A stretch of DNA of 64,000 nt from Quercus robur (GCF_932294415.1 NC_065535.1:83721862-83785861), one strand, 5' to 3'. Numbered from the stretch's first letter, positions 34,614 to 46,234 are shown. A program made the numbers and translations. The notes: a model not told the origin generated them from the sequence alone.

Positions 34614-34767
34614 TTTATTTAATGATAAGAATAAATTAGAGTCCTGGTAGTATACTATTCTTTTTTAATTCATTAAAAATCTAAAAATTTAATAAAATTT
34701 CTGCAATTTGGTGAAGCCATGTGGCACAACCATGGCGTTTAAGCCCAATTTTTATTATATACTAGTA

Positions 34768-34796
34768 CTAGTCGCTAACCCGTGTGATGCACGAGA
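34768..34796 (-). other. Helitron 3' terminus with hairpin and CTAG end
   Basis: Reading on the minus strand: CTCGTG, loop CATCA, CACGGG (one mismatch), then TTAGCGACTAG and the host T at 34767. Hairpin-to-end spacing is 11 nt, as expected. Confidence 0.8.
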
Positions 34797-35225
34797 AAAC
34801 TACCAATTTTTTCCAAATGATGTGACATTAGCTATTGGAATTCAGCATCGATTCTCTGGTAGCACATTCTTATTTTTCAATTTCATTTATTTGATGTCTT
34901 CCACTAAATATTCAATGCATTCATTATATTTAAAAAACGTTGAAGTTTAGATATTGTTTTTCAATTCCTCTTGATTTTAAAGACACAACTATTGAATCTC
35001 AACAACATACCAATGCAAATATTAATTACTTAAAATTCAAAATAAATTATTTAAACATGATAAGTTACAATTCAAATTGAGTCTTATGAGTTTTTTAAAT
35101 GTAAAGAGAATACTACAATATTTAGAAATTAAATGTATATAGACAAACAGTTAACGCTATACTAAAAGAAATCCTCAAATAACTAAATATAAGAGTTTAA
35201 TTCCTCTATGTTTCAATTTAAAACT

Positions 35226-35395
35226 AAATTGTGCATAAAAGCAAAAAAATTTCCTTTGTTCCAATACGTCTTTAGTATCAAAATCACAAATTCTTTAAAA
35301 CCAAATTGTGTATAAAAGCAAAAAAATTTCCTTTGTTCCAATATGTCTTTAGTATCAAAATCACAAATTCATTAAAACCAAATTGTGCATAGAAA
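35226..35395. repeat. Tandem repeat, 77-bp period, just downstream of the RPA1-like gene
   Basis: Units start at 35226, 35303 and, partially, 35380 (AAATTGTGCATAAAAGC), with very few differences. Confidence 0.85.
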
Positions 35396-35418
35396 ATCTT
35401 AGAGATTGAAAGACAACT

Positions 35419-38254
35419 TTAAAGTGTTTTTTGTATCTTCTTCCTTTGGTGCTTTGTAGTAGTCCCTAAATATGCCCTTTTGTTTTCCTTGAGTACAGAT
35501 GTTGGTGTGAGTTGCACATTGGTTTGAACATCAAGTTTTTGAAATTTTGTACAGTCACCATCTTCTTCAATTGATAAGTTGTTGCTACATTCATTTGAAG
35601 TATCACTGATGTAAACCTAGCAATAGAACAGGTTGAGGAATGTATTACAACATATACATCTTAAATATCATATTTGTAATTTTGCTAAATTAAATAATAC
35701 TTACTTCTGTCATTTTATCAAGCTGAATTGTTTTGTTAGTTTCTTCAAAAGAGTCAAAAAGTTTCTTGACAGTGTAGAATTCCCATCCATAGTTGAGATT
35801 ATAGTTATTTAGTTGTATTTGGAAAACAAATTGTTTTCCTTTCAGATTTTCTATTTGCACAGGAAGGATGACTTCATCGGGCTCCTAACAAAAGTAACAT
35901 TTTTCAAATTGTACACTGAAGTAAAGTAGTAAATATTAAATACTAATTTTATCTTCGACTTTCTCACCTCTATAGATTTATTCAAAAGGTCTTTGGTTGA
36001 TATGTTGAGTAATTTTTCTGCTTCTGAATCAAATAAAATGAATGTGGCCATTCCTGAGCTATCTTTAACCTTTAATTGAATTCTATACCTAATAAAAGAA
36101 ATGACATATATAATGTTAATATCATATTATTTGTTGTGTATTTTAATATAAAAAGTAAACATTTTCATTTTGTGTACCTTGGGATTGGGAAGCATGCCTT
36201 TTTGTTGCAATTGTCGCACCATAAAAATTCATCTTTTGAGTTTACCTTTTTACGACATACTTTACAAGAGATAAAGTACCAACCAGAACGATCTATGTCA
36301 ATGTTTATAATCTTTCCTTCACAGGTAAAGATCGTTTCCTAGAAATTAAATTTAATATCAATCAATTTATAATTTTATAGTTAAATTTTGTAAAAGCAAG
36401 TCTAAAGTACATAAAGCAATGTTAAGGACACAATGTTATTGTTGAAGGTATATTTTTTTCTTACCTTATTATCAGAGTCCCACATAACTTTTTTGATTTC
36501 ACTTATGGTTCTTCTGTTGATGCTCATCTCTTCTTCAATTGATACTTGTGGTTTGAATTGCTTGGGCATTTGTACTATTGGTTGGTTATTTTCCACCAGC
36601 CTATTATATCACATAAAGATATTAGACATAGTATTGTAGAGACTGTAAATATATTAAAAATGTGAATCCAAAACAAAGCACTTACTGATCTTTGAATTTA
36701 GCAGTCTCAGGAATGTCCAAATCAATATAAACTCTTGTTCCACTTGTTGATGATAAGTTATACTCTCCTGGAATGCATAGGATTCATTAGGAAAAAAAGT
36801 ACATTGAAGTTTCAATGAAATGATTACTGTAATCAGTGAGAGGTCTAGATTAGAGGGCATAGTATGTTGTAGACATTTATAATACTGAGGTAAATAATCC
36901 AACTTTGCTATGGTAGATATAGATGCTAAAGATAATGACACTTGAGAAAATGTTTGTCACATTTTGAAAATCAATGGACCCTAAAAACCATGCTCTTGAA
37001 ATGGATTAAAAAAAAAAAAAAAAAAAAAATCTCTTCCAACAATGAAAAATGTAAAGGGAGAGAATGAATCCCCCAACAGTAAGTGATGAATACCTTTTTA
37101 ATTCTTATACATTGAAATGATTTTTCTCTGCTCAATAATTTAGAGACGTAATTATCTTGATTCATTAGATGCTTACATAATAATTTAGCCAAAATACTTT
37201 GTATTTCAAACAATTGGATGATTTCTTATGTAGTTCAGAAGATGGTTATAAAGAGAATTAGAAAAGAGAAATGAACTTGCCTTTAAAAGTCTTGACAGTC
37301 AAACATGTAGCAATTATGATAAAAGGGCCTGGATTTTCAGTAAAGAAGCTCTCCTCAACTTCATTTGCAACTGATCCCCAAAGTGTAAGCTTTATTTCAT
37401 GTCCTCTGTCAAAATTTTTCAATGTTACAGTGTAAGTTCATATAATATAAGTGCATGTATTGGTTTATCAAAAATAAATAAATAAATAAAAAGTGCGTGT
37501 ATTGAAAATAATTTCTTTTTTTTTAAAAAAAAGACATACTCTATAGTCATGACATTTATGTTTCTCATCGAGACATTTGATCCTTTGATGCAAGGTTGCT
37601 CAATCGGTCCAACACCAATCACATTTGCAATGATATCTAGGCATTAGAAAGATATGGATGTAATTATTTTCATATATAACAATAATATAATGCATAATTA
37701 TTAATAAATTTAATATAACGCATAATATATATAAAGATACCTAATAGCTGGACATGTTTATTAACGCGTTCATGTGTTTTATTGTAGTCAACAAATTCGA
37801 ATTTATGACGCGGTATATCAACATCAACCTCCTTTCTTTCCTTAATGCTAGTTTTCAATGTGAACATGATCTTGATGTCATTGTCTACTGGTCTATACAA
37901 TGCATTGCCATCAACCACTTGAAAATAAGAGAGTTCATAAAATTTTCCTTCTTGCAAAAGAGGCTTGAACTTTTTAGCAATATTATTCGAATGATTGCAT
38001 GTATTGAATTATTCTGCAAGTAAAGTGCATCAGTTTTATATCGATAGAGTTCATGGTATATATAATGATCAAACAATATTAAAAGCTATAGAAGAAAAAC
38101 AAACCTGCTCATCGATTAAAATCATATCTAAACTAATAATATCATTATTTTTTGAGTTGATTGCATTCCACATCCTTGATATTCTGATCTTGACTTTCCA
38201 ATTTTCTTTGTGTTTGTCTATACAAAGCTGATTAAGGAGAGAATATTGCATCAT
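35419..38254 (-). pseudogene. Helitron-encoded replication protein A large-subunit-like gene (RPA1-like), ten exons, one frameshift
   Basis: Exons inferred on the minus strand: 38254-38105, 38013-37741, 37636-37540, 37405-37281, 36767-36686, 36600-36465, 36338-36178, 36088-35968, 35884-35705 and 35616-35419 (stop TAA). All junctions keep the frame. The order is an N-terminal OB fold (WKVKIRISRMW ... MILIDEQ ... IHAIIR), a second OB fold (IKLTLWGSVANEVE), then a C-terminal OB fold with a four-Cys zinc ribbon (CKVC ... CDNC, exon 7) and LFDSEAEKLL. This is the single-stranded-DNA-binding RPA1 layout found in plant Helitrons. One base is missing near 37983, after IHAIIR, so translation would stop early unless splicing avoids it. 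The intron after 37281 appears to use a GC donor (AAAG/GCAAGT). It lies downstream of the helicase in the same orientation. About 500 codons are involved. Confidence 0.82.
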
Positions 38255-38495
38255 CTTGGATCCCTACCTGTATAGATTAATAAATTTGAAAGTTTATAAA
38301 AATTCTCAACTCGATTTAGATACTTCATAGAATAAAACAAAACAAAGCAATATAACAAAGACACCAAAAAGTAATTAGCATTCAAGATAGAAAATAGTAA
38401 TTAGCTTGTATTCAATTATGTTATAGACATGAAATTTAACAAAACAGTAAGCATATACGAAGTGCCTAAATCAATTTGGAGGAGATAAATAGGAA

Positions 38496-38540
<45 letters not shown>

Positions 38541-38590
38541 TGTTACCTTTATTAGTTGGTTTCTTGAATCAAAGATTGGTAAAAACTTCT

Positions 38591-40927
38591 TTATACACAA
38601 TATTTTTTTGTTTCAGACTTTTTTTCAGTGTCATCGTTAATGATGAGGAATTTTAGGCCATTTCTGCTTGTAACTCTAGACACTGCAACGTACAATTGCC
38701 CATGACTAAAAACAAGTTTTGGCAAATACACTTCAACATGTTTCAATGATTGTCCTTGGCTTTTATTTATAGTCATTGCAAAGCACACTAAAATTGGAAA
38801 TTGTCGTCTCTTTAAAACGAATGGCCATTTTGAATCACTTGGAGATAATGTTATTCTTGGAATGAACACACGTTTGCCTATATTAGTGCCAGTTATGATT
38901 TCTGCTTCTATCACCCATGTAGCCAATCTTGTTATAATGAGTCTTGTTCCATTACAAAGACCTTCATTTTGATTCAAGTTTCTAAGCAACATTACAGGCA
39001 AACCTATTTTTAATGTTAGTTTATGGTTTGGCAATCCTGGAAATCTCAACGTGTTCAAAAATTCAACAGTATACAGGAGATCTTGGTCAGGAACATTTGA
39101 AGAAGCCTTGCATATAGAATCTGAACTTAGATATTCATGAACTTCTCCATTTAAGGATGACACAATATAGTCATTTAGTTCTTCTACAACTTCATTTGTA
39201 GGGGCAAGAATTGCCCTATCCTGTAGGTAACTTGGATCTGTGTATTTATTTTCCAAACCTGGATATGTGTTGTCAATAATATCTTGCATTGGATTCTTTG
39301 AAGGTTGGATAATCAAATCACTTGGGATTGAAATGTTGTAATCCCCATCTCCTTCTCCCAATTCACCATTACCTATTTTAAGAATCCACTCACTAAAGTC
39401 CTTTATAGATGATGTTTCTATTCCACTCATACTGTTCTATAGAAGCCTCATATTTGTTTGGAGTTTAAAGACATTACAATCATTCCATAGATATGACTTG
39501 CTAATTGAGGATTGGACTATATCTTATCGTCTTCCCTTTCTCACAACTGGAAGTATTTGTCGAAAATCACCCCCTAGAACTACAACTTTACCACCAAAAG
39601 GTTTTTCAGCATTTTGAGGATCTTCAATTTGTAGTATATCTCGTAACGTGCGATCAACAGCTTCAAAACAATTCCTATGTGTCATCGGTGCTTCATCCCA
39701 AAGTATAATACTTGTTTTTGAGAGAAGTTCCGCTGCTTGTGTTCTTTGCTTTATGTCACAGGTAGAGTCATCATTTACATTAATTGGGATATGAAATCTT
39801 GAGTGAGCAGTCCTTCCACCAGGAAGCAACAAAGCAGCAATTCCTGAAGACGCAACAACAAGAGCAATTTTTCCTTTTGATCTTATACCAGACAGGATGG
39901 TTCTATAAAGATACGTTTTACCCGTTCCACCATGTCCATAGACAAAAAACATTCCCCCTCTTTCAGTAGCAACAGCTTCCATTATAGAATTGTAGATTAT
40001 TCTCTGTTCATTGTTTAGGCCAGAAATTAGGATCTCATGTTCTCTTTTCAAACTTGATACATCATACGACATTTCTTCTTGAATAAGTCTATTCCCATTC
40101 TGAATAAGATCCATATTTGGCTGGGGCATTTGTGGATAATCTCTAAGTGATCTTCCATATTGTTGGAGGATTTGTTCGATTTCATACAATCCATAATTTC
40201 TCAATTGGTCATCTGATAAAATTAGTTCTAGGAATTGGAGGATACACCTTTGCCTATTTAGTATATCTTCTATAATCAGTTTCCAGTTGGATTCCCAAAG
40301 ACTTAATGGATCAGCTACCTCACAGAACAATACCATTGTAACAAATAGTTGACGCAATTGTTGCCCACTGGCCCAACTCGAAGCTTCAATTAGGGAATCA
40401 TGTCATTCTTTGTCATCATCAAGAAGTCCAAATGCATAACAGGCTTCCTTATAAGTTGGATAAGTAACATCGTATATAGTATCTTCACGTATAACTGCAT
40501 CAATTCTATTTTTAACTTCATTATCAGTTTCATAAATATAAAGCTGTGCATACTTAGGTTTTTGGCCATGGACAGGAAGAAGTGATCCAATTCTATGATG
40601 AGTTTGACCATTTACACGAAACACATATGGACCAGAACCATTATTCACTGATCTATCAACATTACCCCCCAAAGAAGTGAAAGCAAAGAGAGAGTTGTAG
40701 ATTCTCATCCCTAGTTGAAAGTTTATTGATCTCTGATCACTATTAATATTGAGTAAGTTTCCAAGAAAGGGTGGAGGTTCTTTCAATAGAGGGAGTTCAA
40801 CTCTTCCTTCAGAACAGCACAAACTAAACTTCGGTTTTGTAGGCGTTTTTGACTTTACAGTTCTCTCTTCATACCAAAGTTGAGCTCCACAATGTTCACA
40901 TACTATTGTTGGAGGTCCTAAATCCAA
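38591..40927 (-). pseudogene. Helitron PIF1-type helicase with internal deletion of the Rep domain and three stops
   Basis: One frame runs from 40927 to the stop at 38593-38591. The first part (CEHCGAQLWYEER, VNGQTHHRIGSLLP, YAQLYIYET) is the N-terminal region of Helitron proteins. It then jumps in frame to YPTYKEACYAFGLLDDDKE, which normally lies some hundreds of residues later. The Helitron_like_N/Rep region with the HUH and Tyr nuclease motifs is therefore deleted. The helicase follows: Walker A GHGGTGKT, Walker B ILWDEAPM, GGDFRQILPVV, then TINKSQGQ and YVAVSRV. Stops break it: TGA 40405-40403 (a Trp position), TAA 39526-39524 and TAG 39439-39437. A likely upstream exon at about 41107-41026 (RTRDDEPFERSIRRRQYS) precedes it. 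As read, no intact protein is possible. Confidence 0.88.
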
Positions 40928-41111
40928 TAGTTCCGTAAATTTTCCTATGACAACAAAAACAGAAATTCACTTTTTCTTCCTAATTTTAGAACTTTTTTGG
41001 GAGAACTAAAAAATGTAACACTTACATTGTTTTCTGCTTTCATCATTAATGCTATATTGTCTACGTCGAATACTCCTTTCAAATGGCTCGTCATCTCTTG
41101 TTCTTGTTTGG

Positions 41112-42020
41112 CCTAGGTTACATCCTAATTATTAGGTTACATACTAATTATGAGTTTTTTAAAGAAAAATATTTTTTTAATATGTCAATATCGTACCCCT
41201 TCTATTTCTCTTTTCAGATAAAATTAATCTTCGTCTCAATCTTGCATAGAAAGCAGAGTCCATGCTTAGGGAATAAACTAAAAGCAAAACATTCACAAAA
41301 TTTTAATTCATAAATATAACTATATAGCAAAAACATATATTACAAATTAACAGTTAGATGTTATAGAAAGGTGAAAAATTGAAGAAAAATATAGCATTCA
41401 CATACTAACTCAAAATTAAAAAAAAAAAAACATAAAGATATGATTATTTGATAAAATTTTCAAATTCTCTCTACAAACATATTACCAATAAATATACAAT
41501 AAACAGTACAGAATAAAAGAAAGACTGGTAAATACCTGACTTTCCTAGTCTTGTAGTTGTATTACCAAATAAGCCGGATTTCAAAATGCTAAATCCCTAC
41601 CTGCAAAACCAATAGAAGACAATGATAAAAGCAGATTTAAAACAGCAACCATATGAGCACTATTTAGGAATTCTATCAAACTCTTGTGAGAAGCCAATAA
41701 CAAAAACATATGTACAGCCAACAAACATCATTATTATGTACACATATATACACCCAACAAAAAAAGAAAAAAAAACTCTTGACACACACAATGTACTATT
41801 TGATTTTTTTTTTAATTAAAAAAATAAGGATTGGTATTTGGTACTACTTGGGTTTTTTTTTTTTGGGAGTTGCACAGAAAAAGATCAATTGTTATACCAG
41901 TGTATTTTTATGCATAAAAAAATAACAAAGGACAAAGTCTAAGAGTTTAACAATAGACAATAAAGAAACTTTGACTTGAGACTATTATAGATTCAAAAGT
42001 AAAATGAAAATAGAATATTG
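41112..42020 (-). mobile_element. Helitron 5' non-coding region
   Basis: No protein is supported. The stretch 41617-41710 is about 90% identical by eye to 62697-62790, and 41935-42015 matches 48928-48995. These shared blocks mark it as part of the same Helitron family found again near the window end. Confidence 0.6.
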
Positions 42021-42122
42021 TGTTAGGTTCTAAAGACTTAGGATTTTATGTATTTAGAACTCTAATTTGTATTATTGGCAAACCATGATCAAAACAATGT
42101 GTTTGTTGAGTGTTTTAGGAAA
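42021..42122 (+). mobile_element. 5' remnant of a family B LTR
   Basis: The first roughly 100 bases match the start of the LTR at 47346 (TGTTAGGTTCTAAAGACTTA). The rest of the LTR is missing: from about 42122 the sequence instead matches the 3' subterminal region 47175-47345. The left flank TATTG (42016-42020) compares with CATTT (48200-48204) after the 3' LTR, a possible worn target-site duplication. Confidence 0.75.
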
Positions 42123-42290
42123 GACAGGTGCATTCTGATCAAGACCTTCTACCTATTCTTGCAACTTCTAGGTTAGGAGTCTTAGATTGGGATTTGTGAT
42201 GTAATTGGGCATTTTATTGTATTGGATTGTTCTTGTATTTGAGCATTTCATTTTGTATGAAAGTTTTGTCACGAATTGCCAAATAGGGAG
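42123..42290 (+). mobile_element. Displaced copy of the family B 3' subterminal region
   Basis: It contains TTTTGTCACGAATTGCC and a worn polypurine tract (AAATAGGGAG, 42281-42290), with upstream segments matching 47175-47345 in order. It should lie before the 3' LTR, but here it sits between the 5' LTR fragment and gag. Confidence 0.6.
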
Positions 42291-42725
42291 TTTGTTCCTT
42301 CATCTTCTTCTTCTGAACCTTCTGTGAGTGAGATAGTGAGTGAAACTGTCAAACCACCTGTGAGTGAGGTTGTCAAACCCATAGAAGTTTCACCATCTAG
42401 GAAGATTAGGGTTGATCTGAAAGAGTCTAAGTCTAAGAAGCCTATCCTATCTAAGGACAAAACACATGATAAGCCTACATGGGTTTGTCACTTTTGTGGA
42501 AAGTCTGGACACATTCGTCCATACTGTTACAAGCTGCAAGCTGTAAAGAGAGCAAACAAACCAAAAGTACATGTGCCTCAAGCACAAGATCCTATGGTAC
42601 TTATTGGTGAATTGGTAAAGGCTTTAAACCTTTATTCCAATCCTGGAGTTGGTAATCATTCCCATGTAAATAAGAACTCCAATGCTCATGGTGCATCTAA
42701 AAGGTTTTGGATGCAAAAGACTTGA
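42276..42725 (+). pseudogene. Gag C-terminal part of a family B element, with a zinc knuckle
   Basis: An open frame of 149 codons whose apparent start lies inside the displaced polypurine region, so it is a 5'-truncated gag. It has a Ser/Pro/Val-rich linker, a basic stretch, a CCHC knuckle (CHFCGKSGHIRPYC) and an end (FWMQKT) like the VWVRK ends of the other gag genes here. The N-terminal gag domain and all pol domains are missing. Confidence 0.7.
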
Positions 42726-42810
42726 ACTAACTGAGTCTTTCTGACATAGTCCTTGTGCTTCATTGCTCAACCATTTGTGACCATTGTTCTTTGGTTTTGT
42801 TTTTGTTTTT

Positions 42811-42811
<1 letters not shown>

Positions 42812-42852
<41 letters not shown>

Positions 42853-42853
42853 C
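42812..42853. repeat. Poly-T run
   Basis: About 42 T in a row after GTTTTT repeats, in the internal region of the family B element. Confidence 0.9.
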
Positions 42854-43869
42854 TAGGATTTGCATTGCATAACATTCATGCATTTCATTCTAGGTGTTTT
42901 TTTAATAAAAATAAAAAATAAAAAAATAAAGGGAAGAAAAAGGAAGCAAATTTTGTTTTGTACTATTCTTCTTGGTTTTTGAGAACAAGGTTGGTCAATT
43001 TATTTTCACATAACATGTCGTTTGTACCTTGTTTAGCTTTGATGGGCTTACTTATTGCACTTTACTAGTTCAAGCTTTTTAGTGCATGTTGTGTGGGAAA
43101 GATGTTTATAGTTTTTTATTACTCTGTCTTAATCTTGAAGTCACATGTTTTTGAATGTTGGACTTGAAATTTTAGAGAAAGGCATAAATAATCATCTCAC
43201 CACTATTCACTAGCCAATCATGAACACCTTAGTGCATATCATAAGATTTTGTGCTCGAGAAAGTGTAGCACATGCACGAAAAGAACATAAGGTGAAGCCT
43301 CGGTTTAAATTGCTTAATTCTTAAAATTAAAATTGGTGTGTACTATTAGGCTTGATGCCAAACTCACAAGACTTAAAATTGGTATGTATATTATGAGGCA
43401 TAAATTCAAGAAACTTACATGATTGCAAGCTTATGATCTAGGAGATGTGGGAGTTATATGATGTAACTCTTTAGGAGATAGTCTCTTTTAACTTCTTTGT
43501 GATGAATTTTGTAGACTTTGTGATCGATTGCTATTCACATATCACCTCACATGTATCTCAAGCTTTTTCTAGTTGCACACACTACACAAGTTACTCTTTG
43601 CTAAACTTTGTACATGTTATTGTGTGTGTTTATGGTCTGACCAACCAAGTTTTGCAAATACTTTGAATTTTGTGCAAAATTAATTTGTTGCTTGAAAATT
43701 TGTGGAGAATGCAAGAAATTTTGTTTTTTGGGAATTTGGGCTTAAAATTCTTGTTTTTGAAAATCATATCATCACATACTCATGCATTTTGTTCTTAAAT
43801 TTCAATGCTTTGAGTTGATTTTAAAAGTTTTTCAAAAAACTGTGCTTTTCCTCAAATTTAGTGAGCCTC

Positions 43870-44035
43870 TACCCATTTCGATCAATCCATTCTGTTTTTC
43901 AATCAATCGAAATTTTTTAAAAATGTTAGAAAGAGCCTCTGTCTGTTTCAATCGATCAAACTCTTTTCAAAATGTTTTGATAGAGTCTCTGTCTGTTTCG
44001 ATCAATCGAGGCTGTTTTTCGATCGATCGAAACTC
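43870..44035 (+). repeat. Family B internal motif array (TCGATCRATCGA)
   Basis: Repeated TTTCGATCAATC, CAATCGATCAAAC, CGATCAATCGAGG and TCGATCGATCGAAA within spaced GTCTCTGTCTGTTT blocks. The same palindromic motif set lies upstream of the TATA box in every family B LTR here (2755-2790, 46398-46437, 47516-47560). Confidence 0.7.
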
Positions 44036-44801
44036 GTGAAACATGTTTTTTTTTTTAAAAGTCAGATTGTCTTTTTCAAAGTCACTTTTTCAAAAGTTTT
44101 TCAAACTTTCCTCTCTCTCCAACTTGGCTAAGGCTCCACCAAAGATTTTTTTTGTCGTTTTCTTCCGAAATTTTTGCAAGGTTTTTGTCTTCCAAGGCCG
44201 GTAAGTCCTTTTTGCCATTCCTTTTGCATTTTATTTCATGATTTCATGCATATTCATTGGGTATTTTTGGCACTTTTCATATTTTGGGGTTTTTTATGAT
44301 TCAAACCGTATTTTGTGAAATTGATCATTGGGTTTTTGTTCTAGGATGTTATTATCATGATCCTTGTGGTTTAATTTGATCAATTTTGTGGTTTTTGAAA
44401 AATTGAAAATTCTAGGGTTTGAAATTGATCCGAATTAGGGATTTTGTCAAATTGGGTTAAATTGATGAAATTGGCTTGTTAAATTGATGTATTTGGTCAT
44501 TATTTTTTGAACTCTATCATGTATACTAATCAATTCGTCACTATCTTCCAAATTGAACAAGTGGTTTTCCAAATTTTGGGGTTTTTGTGTTAATACCTCT
44601 ATGTTCAAGCCAATTTTGTGAATTTGAACTTTCTGGACTTAATTGCACTGCATTAGAACATGCATCATACCATTTAATTTGTTCATGCATCATATAGATT
44701 TTTATTCTATATTTTTTTTGTGCTAACTTGCAATCTGCTCTTGGTTTTGTCTTTTGTGTTTTTGTTCTTTTGCTCTGTGTTTTGGTCCTTATCCTAGTAC
44801 C

Positions 44802-45875
44802 ATGCCTTGGAAAACTAGAGCCCATAGGACCCTTTCCACTTCCTCTGAGTCTCCCTCTAGGAGTGAGGTGTTTAGGAATGATAAGTGTAGAGAGGCCTTT
44901 GATACCTTGAACAGTAAGCGTAAGATATGGGCTGAGCGAGCTGTTGTGTTAGATGAGATTGATCCAGCCATTAGGACTAATTTTGAGTCTAGAGGTTGGT
45001 TGCCTCTCTTAGAGATAGATCATCCACCCCCGACCGCCCTGATTAGAGAGTTCTTCTCGAACCTCTCTTGCCACGTCTATGATTCCAACACCCTTGTTAG
45101 GAGTTGGATACGAGATGTTGAGTTCACCATTACCCCTAGGGTAGTGGCTAAGGCTCTTGGGGTTCCAGTTGTTCGGGAGCCTGACTATCCCTATGATGAG
45201 TCACCCTCATTAGATGTTGTCATGTCGTACATCACTGGGTCATCTATCCAGTGGGGTTCTGATCCTCAGATCACGTCCGCTGAGCTTATCGAGATTGCCT
45301 ATTTTTTCTTTCGGATAGCGTGTCATTCGTTGTGGCCTATTTTTCACTTCCACACCATCCCTCTAGAGCGATGTGTGTTTTTGTATGCATTTTTTTCTGG
45401 AGCGTCTATCAATTTTCCACATCTGTTCCTTCGTTCTTTGAACGAGGTTCATAGGAGTTTTGCCGTACGGCATGCGCTTATTCATCCTATTTTCATTCAT
45501 AGGATTTTGCTCTTTTTAGGTCTAGATGGTTTTCCGTCTGGTGAGCCTGTGTATGTTGTTGCTCCCATAGGTGCCACCTTTCCTAGACAGAGGGCTGCTC
45601 ACTTGAGAGTTGCTCCTTCACGTCCTAGAGGTGCGTCATCTAGTGGTGTTCCCCCTCCTCCCTCTTCTATAGGTGCTGATGCTGCTGAGATATCAGGTGC
45701 TGCTGTTGATACTGATGTTCCTCCACCAACTGCTTTGGATGATTCAGACATTCGTCGTACGTTGGATCATGTCTTGACCGTTCAAGCGGCTCATGTACAG
45801 ATTTTGGTGGACGTGCTCGATGAGATCCGTGCCTTGCGTGCGGAGTTGGCGCAATTTAGACCACCTCCCTTTTGA
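44802..45875 (+). CDS. Accessory ORF of family B element: putative plant transposon protein domain
   Basis: An intact 357-codon frame from ATG 44802. Residues about 20-250 (RGWLPLLEI, REFFSNL, WIRDVEFTITPRVVAKALGV, YAFFSGASIN) resemble the 'putative plant transposon protein' domain that is common in plant retroelement accessory ORFs and as stray genome copies. The C-terminal 100 residues are Pro/Ala/Ser-rich and then helical (VLTVQAAHVQILVDVLDEIR, followed by LRAELAQF), suitable for a coiled coil. It lies after the internal motif array and before the GGGGGAG tracts, where pol would be in an autonomous element. Function unknown. An upstream in-frame ATG at 44754 would add 16 residues without similarity, so 44802 is preferred. 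That the frame is open while the neighbouring gag is truncated is noteworthy. Confidence 0.7.
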   Translation: MPWKTRAHRTLSTSSESPSRSEVFRNDKCREAFDTLNSKRKIWAERAVVLDEIDPAIRTNFESRGWLPLLEIDHPPPTALIREFFSNLSCHVYDSNTLVRSWIRDVEFTITPRVVAKALGVPVVREPDYPYDESPSLDVVMSYITGSSIQWGSDPQITSAELIEIAYFFFRIACHSLWPIFHFHTIPLERCVFLYAFFSGASINFPHLFLRSLNEVHRSFAVRHALIHPIFIHRILLFLGLDGFPSGEPVYVVAPIGATFPRQRAAHLRVAPSRPRGASSSGVPPPPSSIGADAAEISGAAVDTDVPPPTALDDSDIRRTLDHVLTVQAAHVQILVDVLDEIRALRAELAQFRPPPF

Positions 45876-45905
45876 TGATGGATTTTGTTTGCCCTTTGGC
45901 ATTCC

Positions 45906-46068
45906 GTCACAAAAAGGGGGAGTACTTTGTAGAGTTTTTGCTTTCAGGGGGAGAGTTTTTCTTTGGTTGGAGCTTGTGGAGTTTAGATTGTATCTAGGTA
46001 CTTCACATTGTATTTTACTTTTTTAGCTCTTACCATGTTTTTGATGGAATATTCATGTTAGGGGGAGT
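45906..46068 (+). other. GGGGGAG tract array of family B element
   Basis: CACAAAAAGGGGGAG (45908-45922), AGGGGGAGAG (45946-45955) and TTAGGGGGAGTC (46058-46069) follow the accessory ORF, mirroring the arrays of families A (14055-14161) and C (54590-54750). Confidence 0.6.
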
Positions 46069-46234
46069 CTATTTTTTTTGTTGGTACTTTATATGTTTCT
46101 TGTTTCAAACTATTTATTGATTTATATTTATGAGTTATTCATTGTTATATGTCTTTATTGTGTGTTGTTTGAAATCAAGAATTTAATTTGTTTACTTGTA
46201 TTGTTTCCACACATGCGGTTATGCATTTTGTTTA

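Larger units (their letters stand above)
34768..42020 (-). mobile_element. Helitron (minus strand), 3' end to the point of LTR insertion
   Basis: The 3' end on the minus strand is ...GCGACTAG followed by T, preceded by an imperfect 6-bp hairpin (34779-34784 with 34790-34795), as is standard for Helitrons (CTRR end, insertion before T). It carries an RPA1-like gene and a PIF1-type helicase in the usual order. The 5' non-coding part (41112-42020) is interrupted at 42021 by a family B retrotransposon, and related sequence continues at 48200-49290. The exact 5' end was not found. The element cannot be autonomous, because the Rep domain is missing and the helicase has stops. Confidence 0.85.

Noticed and set aside
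41985-41995. Helitron 5' end at TCTATAATAG (minus strand)
   Set aside because: The homologous copy near 48970 continues through this point on both sides, so it is internal.
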